DNA of 64,000 nucleotides from Symsagittifera roscoffensis (taxonomy: Eukaryota > Xenacoelomorpha > Acoela > Convolutidae): positions 28,355,254 to 28,419,253 of the forward strand of contig NC_087065.1 in the NCBI RefSeq assembly GCF_963678635.1, given 5' to 3'. A model generated the notes under the pieces. That model worked only from the letters and a program-made list of their open reading frames with translations. It did no database searches and was not told where the DNA came from. A program made the translations under genes and the position numbers. This document shows, in pieces, positions 47,501 through 59,500 of this stretch. Position 1 is the first letter of the stretch. Each line of letters opens with the position of its first letter.

Positions 47501-50500
47501 CCAATCTGTCTGACATTAGATTCAGTAGTTTAGGTCATATATAGCCAGGTAGAAAGCTTGAACTACTAGCATTCAATGTAAGCTGCCGCAATTTTGATGT
47601 GAAAGATGATTTGTTGTGAAAGATGATTTGTTGTGAAAGATAATGAATTTGCTGAAAGTAATACGAAAAAAAACCTGAAAAAAAGTCAGAAGAATTTTTT
47701 TTGCAATTCTTGTAGGATGCTCTGTGGGCCCCTTAGGGCCCAGTAGAGGAGCATCCGACTCAAAAGTATCTGAAAAATGGAAATAAAAAATCGTTGTTTT
47801 TTTTTTAAGCCATCATGTTCAGTTTTTACTGAGCATTATAATTGCGCTCGAAGGGCGCATTTGTCACGCAAAAGCGTTTTCAGCTGCCCTGCATTCCATT
47901 AAAAATTGCCAGAGTGCGCGCATGTTAAGACTAAAATTACGCAAAAGTCATGCGAAGGTTGACGCAGACCTGACTGGCTAGTTGAGTGAATCTGAATGAT
48001 TAGCTAACGCTTTTGTCTTTTCATCACGTTTTGTTCAAATCGAACATTAGTTGAGTCAATTTATTTATTATCTATTTAAATGCGGGGATGACTATTCCGC
48101 TATATTTCAGCTTTTTCAACTTAATATTTTTGCATGTTCAACGAAAGAGTTTCACATCAAGCTGTATTGTATATTGCTATGGTAAAGAAATTTATTATCG
48201 ATTTACCAGTTTTGAATCGCCGTTGGTTTATACAAGTTTTAAATTAGCAACTCAAAAATTGGAGGCTGTTAGGATTCCCCCAGGGGTTGCAATTTTGGCC
48301 TTCACTTATGAATACCTAAATTCTTTTTAGTTTACGAGATACGACGATTTCTGAAATATAAATTAAAAATTCTCTACCCTATAGTTGGGCAATGTCAGGG
48401 TACCCCCAAGGTTGCGAACTTTGTCTCAAAATATGACATCCCAATTTCTTGTAGTTTTCGAGATATGACGCTATATGATTTTTTTTTCAAAAAAACTTAA
48501 TCCAAATACACTGAGCAAAAATCGGAAAATTTTCCAAACTATGGTGGGGTGCTGTCAAGGTACTCTCAAGAAAATGTCTGGACTCCAAATATGACTGCTT
48601 ATTGAATATCACTTCACAGATATCACGTTTTTAAGAGTAATGAACGTAGTGAAGACTCTTATATAGGTCTTGCTGATTTTTTTTTTTCAGGACTGTCTTA
48701 AAATGCTCTTATAACTACAGATGTGCATTCATACATATTGATGCATTTATGAATGCCTTTATGTTTACATGCTCTTTTCGACTTCAATTAAAATGCATCT
48801 GCTGAAAAAGACGTAAATAGCACTCTCGAAATACGAACATGGAAATGGCGCCAAAAAACGTGAACGGTTTCTAGTTTTTTTTAAGTGAGTTCAATTTTTG
48901 GTTTTCCAGCGGAATGAAAACTTCACCTGTTGATCCAGTTTTCTCAAGTTGGGTTAATGTTATCAAAAAAGGCCAGCATAAATTGTCTTAGAAGTTCAAA
49001 GAGCATAAAGGTCATCTATTTTTTTCTTGAAATTCGAAAGTTGAGATTTTTTCAACAAAGTCAGTGTTTTTTTTTATGTCCACTTGCGTTCATTGCTCTT
49101 TTCCTATCATCGATTGGCGATGTTCGATTTTTTGAAAACGTTTTCGAGAGTTTTAATTTTTAAAAGTTAAATTTGTCGACGAATTGGTGGGGTGGTGTGA
49201 ATTCAGGGAACTCAGTTGTAGTTGTGGCCGCCATCTTCTGTTATTGCTTAAATTTGTTAAAATTTCGAAATTGACTTTTTTAAATGATATTTCAAAATTT
49301 TTTTCTAAAATAAAATTTAAATTGAGAAAAAAGTCTGATGTTTTTAAATTAGTTACGCTAGATTTGATAGCAGCAAACGATATAAGTACGGGATAATGAA
49401 AAGAAAGCTAAACAAAGGTCTAATTCATGAATTCAGTGGTTTTGCCAATGAAATCGTTAAATATAGAAAATGCACATGTATGCTGTCGGCCATTTTAGTG
49501 TTTTGTTTAGAGTTCAAAATTGAAGATCTTAAATCCAGTAATTTCGGAGATTCGACCATTTTGGTTTAAAAAGAAGCTTTAAGTTAAAATGTTCTTATTT
49601 ATATGCAGTTTTCATGTATATTAATTTGTTTGAAGCACCGGAAGTTCCTTGCACGCTAGTTGTTTTGAAGGTTTTGTAGATCATGTTTTCGCCATTTTAA
49701 GTAATTTTTTCCAATTTACTTTTTCAAATAATTTTCTGCTTTTTTTCTCTACCTTGCAATGTACTGTTTTTCTTGCATCTCAAGTATTTTAATGCTCGGA
49801 TTTAATTTTCCGATTGTCAGTTCATCTGCAAATAGTGATATTCTTTCATTTTTCTATCGCGAAGCTCTGATTTGCCTCTGTGTCAAAAAATCGAATTAAT
49901 TCGATGAAAATTACTTGTGTTCAGATTCGGGGCGAGTGTAGGAGGTGAGCTGCTGTGTGCTTTGCTGGCCTTCCCTAACAAGTACGTGGTTTTATTCGGG
50001 GCCTTCTTCTCTACAGTGGGCGCGGGACTGCAGTCACTCACAGGCGCCCCTCGACTTCTTCAGGCCATCGCCAAAGACGACATCTTGCCCCCACTCAAGG
50101 TGACTTTACTGTCTAATTATAGTCTCAGCTGCGTCAAAAGTTATGACAGATAAATAACATTTAGAAAAGTTTGGAACAATTGAGTGCTGAGGCTATCTGC
50201 TAAAATGATATTTGATCAGTTTTGACAAAAACTATTTTAGTTTGATCGAGCTAAGGATGGGAATTTTGTTTTGTTTGCCATTACGATTAGTAATTTCATT
50301 TCGACAACTGGGCCTGAAATGTTTTGAAAAATCACTGGATTAATTTTCTGTTTCAGTATTTTGCCAAAGGCAAGAAGAACGGGGAGCCTTCCTGGGCACT
50401 TCTGCTGTCGGCAGTTATAGCTGAGGTCGGCATCCTCATCGCATCTGTCGACTCAGTTGCACCAATCATCACAATGTAAACAATTGAACCAATCAGCTCA

Positions 50501-53500
50501 TCCAGATTCATATGTGCATAGCATTTTAACGCCTGATCTGTATGTGTTATGAACCCTCAAGTACAGTTATTGAACGCCACGCAAAAGTCAAGACTAAGCT
50601 AAAGACACGGTTTTCAAGGGGGCTCACAAATACAAACTGGCTTACGCTCACAGAAAAGTCAAATTATTAATCCGAACGCTGAAAGTGGTAGTCGGCTGCG
50701 TTTTAGTTTTTATCTGTTTTTATTACGTTTATAAAAAGCAATAATAACAAATAATGTCAGATGAGGTTGAGAGATATATCATATTGAAGCCATTTCAGTC
50801 GTGTTTCGATCGATGTCAAAAAGATTTTTCCAAGAAGTTTAAACCGTTTCAACAAAAACTGGTTTGAAAAGTTAATACTTTTAAGTCCAATTTAGAGCGA
50901 AAAAAACGGGCAAGTAGAGTAAAAACCGAAACATCTAGGCAGCTGCATTTTATCGGATAGCTTCGAGTGATATATCATATTCAAAGCATTTCAGTCATAT
51001 TTCGATCAATACCCAAACGATTTCCTTGATCTCGTTTCTTTTAGAGTTTTTCCTTTCAGAAAATACTGTGGTCTGAACCTATTATGTTACTTGAACAGCA
51101 ATGCATTTCATGTTTTTATGTGCTTTGCAGTATTAATTAAAGGGAGTATGTGTTTTGCTTAGATTCTTCCTGATGTGTTACCTCTTTGTGAACTTGGCAT
51201 GTGCAGTGCAAACTCTCCTCAAGTCGCCGAATTGGCGCCCAAAGTTTAGATTTTACCACTGGTGAGTGCTTCATGCTGCCCTTCATTACAAAAAAGAATA
51301 CTGAATATCCGTTAACTAGATATATAACAACAAATATTATTCAAAGTTCATAGGCAATGTAGAAATTGAAAGTTTTTCGGACAAAGACAATAGTTACTCT
51401 GATTGCACAAAGTGTAAAGGTCACGAAAAACGTGATGGACTTCTAATTTTGAAAATGGAAATTTATTATCAGATTTCCCAGCGAAATAAAAGTTTTACCG
51501 TTTGATCCAGTTTTCTCAAATTGGGTTAATTTTAACATAAAAGTGTCCATCATAAATGGTTCTACAAATTTAAAGAGCTTTCAGGCCATCTATTTTTTTC
51601 TTCGAAATTCAAAATTTGAAGAATTTTGAAAAAAAACAAGTCGTTTTTTTTAGTTGCCGTGCGTTCATTTCTCTTGATGTTCACATTTTTTGATGTGGAA
51701 CTAATTACATTTGCGAAAAGCTGCTCAATTAATTGATGATCATTATGCGAAAAAAAAAACCTTTTCTATGTTCCATTTTTTTTGCGTTTAGGCTATTGCC
51801 GAAATTTGTTGCATAATTCATGGTAAAAATAGTTTTAGATAATCAGATGGAAACTTTTTGCCGTTTTATGAGGTGGAAGAGAAAGAATAGATTGATTGTA
51901 TTCGTCAAATTGTTCTTTGTGATTTCTATCGCTGCTTTTGTAGGGGTCTCTCTTTGTTGGGCATGGCCATTTGCTTGTTCATCATGTTCATCTCCAATTG
52001 GTGGCAGGCCCTGATAGCCATGCTGATTGCTTTGGGGCTCTACAAGTATATAGAATTCGCTGGGGCCAAGAAAGAATGGGGAGACGGGATTCGGGGTCTG
52101 TCCTTAAGTGCCGCCCTGTACGGTTTGAGAAGACTGGAGGATTCGGAAGTTCACACTAAGAATTGGAGACCACAGATATTGGCGTTGCTTACGGACAATG
52201 AAGATGTATCGAGTGATGCCATCAAAGCGAGTTTCCCATTTCCCTTCATCAGTCAGCTCAAAGCAGGTGAGAAATTAATGTTATGGTTCGAGTCTTATTA
52301 AGACTATTTACATACGTCGTGTTGATTTTTTTTCGTTTTTTTTTCAGGAAAAGCCCTTAAATGCTCTAAAATAACAAAAGAAGTGTATTCATTCTTATAA
52401 ATTCACATATGAAAACCATTAGGTATATATCCGTTTTTTTTAGTTGAAGAATATAATTTGCTAGAAGGTTGGCAAAATAGTTATGAAATTGGAACTCAAT
52501 TTTAAGGTTTCCCAAGAAATAAAAACTTTTCCTGGTAATCCAGTTCTCTCAAATTGGGTTAATTTTATTAGTAGTTATTAATGTAGTGAGTCCTCTTATA
52601 CAGGTCTTGCTGATTTAAAAAAAAATTTTCCGGAAAATAGTTTTAAAATTTGTTCACGCTCGATTTTGATTTTTCCCGGTTTGACTTTATTTCTATTTAA
52701 GTTCAGTGAATTTTTATTGTTGAAAGAAAGGCAAACTCCACTATCGAACAGCAAAATTGTAAAGGTCACGAAAAACGTGATTGACTTCTAACTTTTGAAA
52801 ATGGAAATTAATTATCAGATTTCCCAGCGAAATAAAAGTTTTACCGTTCGATCCAGTTTTCTCAAATTGGGTTAATTTTAACATATAAGTGTGCAGTATA
52901 AATGGTTCTAAAATTTAAAGAGCTTTAAGGCCATCTTTTTTTTCTTCGAAATTCAAAAGGTGAAGATTTTTGAAAAAAACAACAAGTCTGTTTTTTTTTT
53001 AATTTTCCTTTTTTCCAACTGTCAGTTGGCTATGATCAAAAAGGGCCAATTATAGATTGCTCTGGAAGCTCAAAAAGCTTCAAGGTCATGTTTTTTTCTT
53101 TGAAATTCCAACCTTTAAGTTTTTCAAAGCGTTTTCTTTGCGTTCATTGAATTGTCTGGTGGCTATGCTTAAATCTAAGGGTGTTTTTATATATATGAGC
53201 ATCTTTCTGGCTTCATGCTTGATGTTTACACTAGCCAGCGTAGTGTAATAGTGCGACTAAGTCGCAATTATTGGTGGCACCGTAACGGCTCTTTGATAGA
53301 TTGTGCTTTCATTTTCGATTAGTAATCACTTGATGCCATTTTAATTCATCAAATGAACTGAAAAAATGCCATTTCTTTCGAACAACAATAAAATCATAAA
53401 ACCTCGATTTCAGAAATTTTCCACCTAAATCTCGCAATTTTTTGAAATGCTCAATTTCGTGAGTATGTTTTGCATTTGGTGGGTATTCAAAATTAAAATT

Positions 53501-56500
53501 CAGTCACACTTGTACAAAATTGAAGAGTCACTCGCGTTAGTACCAAAAATTCAATTGACCAACGACTATTAAGCTAATCCGAATATTTTTAGCTCTTGTT
53601 GTAAGGTTTCCGATGAGTGCGTCGCCGCTTTGTGGCAATAACCTGCTCTAATTTTGTAGAGAGTGCTGCCCTGTGTTCGAAAGTTTGCAACAGGTTGGCG
53701 CGACTGCGACTATAACTATTCTCTGCGTAATTTTCTGCTGTGATTTTAATACTTCGACCAATCAGAAATTGAGTTTGAAACTTTTGATACAAATGGCTCC
53801 AATTTTTCTTCGGTATGGGGTTTCATGTTCCAATTTATTACACGCAAAGCTAGTGTGGAATCATTCAGTTTGTTATATTCTAAGTTTTTATATCCAAAGT
53901 TGTCCATTTGTGTTCGGTGCCATTTGTGTTTTGTCCAATGCTGTATCGCAATGACAATTTGTTAGCATATCTAGCTGCTTTATTTGTGACTAGTATTAGT
54001 AAACTGTTGAGTGCCGGTAGCGCAGATGCGATGACCGGGAACTCTAATTCTCCTGGTCGTAGTATCGCATCCGCCAGAGCAAAAGTTTTAAATATTCAAG
54101 GCTCATTTTTACCTTTTTCTTATTTCTTTTTATAGGCTGTTTTTTGTTTTCTTGCTAGTGCTTGCGAAGCGCAGCTTCGCCTCTGTGTTATATAGGTTGA
54201 CGAAAAATACTTTCATCTCGGCGTTTGTGCTTAGGCAAGGGTCTGACAATAGTGGGGTCTATAATAGAGGGTAGTTTGGACGAGAGCAAGTGTGACATAA
54301 AGGAGTTGCTGACCGAGTCCATCACAGAGTGCATGCGAACCAGTAAGGTCAAGGGATTCACTCAGGTCTCAATATCTCACTCACTCCTCAACGGATACAT
54401 CAACATGTAAGGGTTACAATATCAAAGGACAAGCATCGGAAGTCTTCTTACCTGACCATATCAGCATAAAAGCTTGAACTAGAAGTAATTTGTACCATCA
54501 AAACGTTTCGAATACAACAATAGTTCAATATATTCGCTAAGGTCCTTTCTGTGGTTCGCAAATGCACATTTTTAAATTGATTAATTCTTAGCGGAATTGC
54601 GAATTGATATCCGAAGTGATCGAATGTTTTCTCTCAAATGTCTGGTTTTGGGTGTCTTATATTTTGTCCGTACATAGGCTCCAGCTAAGCGGGTTGGGAG
54701 GTCTGAAACCTAACACAGTACTGATGAACTGGCCAAAGCACATCATGGAAGGAAATGACTCAGAGGAAGACCTTTCTACCACTGATTTCACCCAGCAGGC
54801 TAAATTGTTCGCAGACGTGTTGCATGGAGTGACGAATAGCAAACAGCATGTGTTCATTGCAATCAAGAATCAAGAGGTTTTCCCCACCAACAAGGAGATT
54901 CAAAGTGGAAACTGTTAGTTGAAAACAGACAAAATTTGAGCTGTACCAAAATCGACAGACTATATATGCGTGAGCCTAAAAAACAGGCACAATTTTCCAT
55001 GATAAATATTTAACTATGAATCGTTTTTTGCCAAATGTTGTTTGACAATTTATTTTATTTAAGGTTCGATACTGCTCGATTTCTCTGGTATTGCTCTTAA
55101 TTTGATATGTAAAAAAGTATCAAAATTAATCAAGTTACTGGAATTTTTTCATGAAAAACACAACAGCTGCTCTCGTATTTTCTAGCAACAATAGACATCT
55201 GGTGGATAGTGCATGATGGAGGCATCCTAATGCTGCTGGGGTTCCTGCTGCGACAACACAAAGTGTGGCGCCACACTACTATGCGCATATTTACAGTGGC
55301 CCAGCCGGAGGATAACAGCATCAAGATAAAGAAGGATCTGGAGCAGTTCCTCAGTCTACTCAGAATCGAGGCCACAGTTGATGTCATCGAAATGGTATCA
55401 GATTACAGTTTAAAAGCAGAAGTGTAGTTTGAAGTCTGAGTTTTCTTGGAATATGTATATAGGTAAACCGAAGTATCGAATCGAATCAATTCATTTAGGT
55501 GCAAAAAAGTCATCTTTTGAAAATTGATGAAATGAGAAAAAAGTGTTTTTGCTTTATCATCTTCAAAAAAAAACTTTTTTTTCTTGGTAACAGGCTACCA
55601 CAGCTTCGGAAGATTGCTGAATCTAAATCTGTCCTTGTTCTACTTCGTGATGCTGGCCTTTCCTGGATTAATGTGTCATCTTCTGTTTAGCCTAGTGACG
55701 ATATTTCGGCGTATACATACGAGAAGACTCTGATTATGGAACAGAGAAACAAATTGCTGCAGAATCTCAATATGTCCCGACGAGAAAGTCGGAGAGAGGT
55801 TAGTCATTACAAGAAATAAGTCAGGTATGGTTTTGTCGAGCATGACTTAAACGATAAGTGAAGCATGACTTAATTATGTATTGACACAACCGAGGGTATT
55901 CTATTTCCCCTACCAACTCGCAAATAAACTCATTAAGAGGTACTTTTGCTATAATCACTATCTGTAGCAGGGGCGGATTTAGGGAGGGGGCGGACGCCCC
56001 CCCCCCCCCTCTCAGGGATTCGACCCCCTGCCGACCCAAAGGGTAAGAAATCCAGTTTTGGCCGACGAACCCTAAATTTTTCTAAAGGCGCCTTTGGCGT
56101 CAATATATACTAAATTTTCCAAAAAGTACCTAAAAATGCCTTTTTTGGACTGTTTTTTCAAAATTTTGCCAGCGGCGCAGAAAATTTGGCCAAAATAGGG
56201 ACTAAACAGGCTTAGGGAGAGCTCGAAAAGTCAATTTGGTCGACCTAAAAAAAAGGTCGACAAAAATTTCGAAAATTTTTTGAGAATCCGCCCCTTCGAC
56301 CCCCCCCCCGAGAAAATCGTAGATCCGCCCCTGATATGTAGGGTAATCACTGTCTGCAGAAATAAGTTTATACGTGGTTTAATTTTGCGGCATTGCAGTA
56401 TATTCTTGTATTTGTTTTATTGGTGGCTAGATTTTTACTATTGACATGCAAACTTGGCGTAGATGCTAGAATGTGTGACTCTTAATCTCCAGGTCAAGGT

Positions 56501-59500
56501 TCGATTTCTGCGCATAAGAGTTAGAGTTTTTATAAGTTTGACCGTATCTTTCCTTTCTCTTCACTTTTTGACCCTTTTAGAGCTACTTTCTGCTGTTTTC
56601 TCGCTGGTTTTCTCTGTTTGATGCTTGGTATATAGTAACGAAAATGCGTGAGAGTAGTCGAGGCTAAAGAGCAATGATATAGGGTTTAGCCAAACGAATT
56701 TTAAGTGGGAAACAGTAGCTTCGAATCAAATGCTCTCGTGGAAACGGCTGTAGATGTTCCTTCCAATGATGTTTACTTGCGAAGTGAGTGTATTAGTACG
56801 AACCTTCTTTTTTCCCCAACCTAAGTCGCAAATATTGGTGCCACTTTTGGGGCACCTTTACAGATTTTTTCTCAGCATGTGCTTTGACATTAATAAGTAA
56901 TGAATTAACAAAGTTGATACATTTATAGTTCATCGAATGAACCGAAAAAAGTGATTTGTTTCAAACAACATAACCTTAATGAAAACTCTTTTTCAGAAAT
57001 TTTCTAACTCAATATATCTCGCACGTTTTGAAATGCATAATTTATACATAATGTGGATTTATTCTTTGAAATTTATTATTTGCAAAGTTAGTGTGGAAGC
57101 CTTCAGTTTGTTATATTCCAAATTATTAATTGCAAAATTGAGTCATTTGTAATTGGTGCCACTTTTGCTGAATCGCGTTGGCACAATTTGTTAGCATATG
57201 TAGCTGCTTTATTCGTGACTTGTGTTTGGCGGTTGTTAAGCTTGCGTGGCTGAGTGGATAGTGCGTGAGACTCAAATTCTCTTGCATGCAATAGGTCGCA
57301 GATTCGAATCCTAGATGTAGCCGAGTTTTTGCTAATTCGAGGCTTATTTCTCCTTTTTCTTATTTCACTTGATAGAGCTGCTTTTTGGTCGTGTTGCCGG
57401 AAGTGTTTTGCGAAGGGCAGCTTCGCATCTGTTTACACTTGCGATGGGAGTGTTTACACTTGCAAGCAGCGTAGTGTATTAGTACGAACCTTCTTTTTCT
57501 CTAACCTAACTGGCAAATAAATGTGTTTACTTATTTAGTGGTACTTTCTATAATCACGATATGTAGCATAGGAAATTTCATAGCATATGATTTTTTTGTG
57601 TTTGTGATTAGGCTAGTGTTTGTGATTTAATTTAGTGATTAGATATATATATATATTTCATTTAGAAAAATTGAGTCAGTGGCTTCCGTCCTATTTTTTT
57701 GGCTAGCTGCTGTTCCATTTTTGTGACATCGCAACTGATTCGAAGCTCCGCTTTGCCTCTGTGTTTCAAATTAAGTTTGATTTTTTTTATTTGAACTCTT
57801 TTTCAGATTGATTATACTTGAGATTAGCCTGGGCATTGCACATGTTTACTAGACGTTTTTCAGGTCAAAAGTTTAGTTGATAGGTATTATCTCCTTGGAG
57901 TTGAAGCTGATAAAATTTGTGGGAATTTTTTAGGCATGTTTGTATCAGTTTCATTTGATTTTTTTTCTCGCTCGGATCTAGATTTACCACCTCGCCGTTT
58001 TTTAAACTCTGGCGAGCTTAGTGTGATATTACAGTATTAACTTTTTCCAATCCTGCTAGCAAATAATGGTGCTCATTTTGGTAGCACTTCCGTTCCGAAC
58101 TGTCGGATTCCAATTTATACTCGCTAAGTGGATCTGAATGCTCAGGTAATGCTTTTGTTGTTCCAATCAATAATAATTTTAATTTTTTGAAGTTTTTGTA
58201 GAAGTAGTTTTCTCTAGTCAGCCCCACTCTCGAAGGTAAGGTCAAGGCCGACATTGATCACTTGCTTATCAAAAATAAATTGAGATTCCCCAAGCATGGC
58301 TATGTCAGAGAATTAAAACAACTTCACACATCAGAAATTTCTCAACGAAAAATCTAGGCTACTTGGCAAAATACTACCACTATTTTCCGCCAACGAAAGT
58401 AAAATTGGCCAAAAAACCAGATAAACATCTCACAGTTTTGATCCGTAAACGACTTATTTGATTAGTTGCCATCTGAACAGCAAGGTTACCGACGTCTGCC
58501 AAAGTTGTTAGTTAGGACCGCGCACGACCGAATTTCTATTTAATTGCCGAGTGCTCCCTATCTTCTTTGACAAATTACAGACTATTCAGAGTTAATGAAC
58601 GTGGTTTAGTCCATGATATAGACCGTGGAGATTTTTTTCCAGAGTCAATGAACGTGGTTTAGTCCATGATATAGACCGAGGAGATTTTCTTAAAGTGAAG
58701 TCTTATTTCTTTGCTCAGGCTCAAATTTGTTTCATTGCGATTTTAGAAATTAAGTTCATTTTCTTTGTTAAAAAGGAGGCAAACTCGAACTGAGAAAGTG
58801 TAAAGGTCACAAAAAAAGCCTATTTCTAATTTCAAAAATGGATTTTTATTATCAGTTTTCCCAGCAAAGTAAAAAGTTTACCTATTGATCCAGTTTTCTC
58901 AAATTGAGTTATTTTTATTAAAAAAGTGTCAAGCTTAAATTGCTCTTCGTTCTAGAAACTCAAAGCTTTAAGGCTATTTTCTCCTTTGACATTTGCAAGT
59001 CAGTTTTTTCTTTGCGTTCATTGACACTTTTCGAACTGTCGGTTGGCCATATTTTTGTTCTAAGGCTGAAAACATTTGGTAAATCATGATAATTTTTTGT
59101 TAAGGCAACATTCTTTTAAAATTTGTTCACGCTCATGTTTGATTTTTCCTGGTTAAACTTTTTTACGGAATAAAATGTTACATTTTGATCCTTTATTATC
59201 CAATTGATTTTTGGTCCCTTTTTTCATAAAATTTGCTTGCGGCTCAGAAAATTTTTCAAATTGTATTTAAAAGGTGATTTTAAGTTAGGAAAATTAATTT
59301 GGTCGACTTAGAAAAAAAACTTTGAAAATCCCCTCCCCTCGAGAGAAAGTAAATCCGGATCCGCCCCCTTCTTTATCTGATTTGCTTCAATAAGCAATTG
59401 ATCTAGATTTAACTCCTGATATTAACCTAGCATGTAACTGTCTCTCTGTATGCTCATGCATTATCCCTACCCGTTTGATGTATGAGGTTCCCTTATGCCC

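Larger units (their letters stand above)
37843..49924 (+). other. KCC intron 9 (12.1 kb), largest intron
   Basis: Contains a tRNA-like site (38019-38033), a four-monomer array of about 168-bp units (38590-39200), the 1,441-bp direct repeat (39842-42733), a unique stretch 42734-44150, an inverted repeat with a 14-C run (44434-44590), repeat C plus family A at 45925-46545, a possible element 47010-47758, a threefold degenerate tandem at 48260-48640, family A at 48630-49125 and a 3' hairpin at 49859-49875. No other gene is recognised. Confidence 0.6.

Noticed and set aside
57240-57325. Functional tRNA-Ser or tRNA-Leu gene
   Set aside because: Boxes A and B are good, but I see no closed acceptor stem and the segment continues into the repeat body, as in a SINE.
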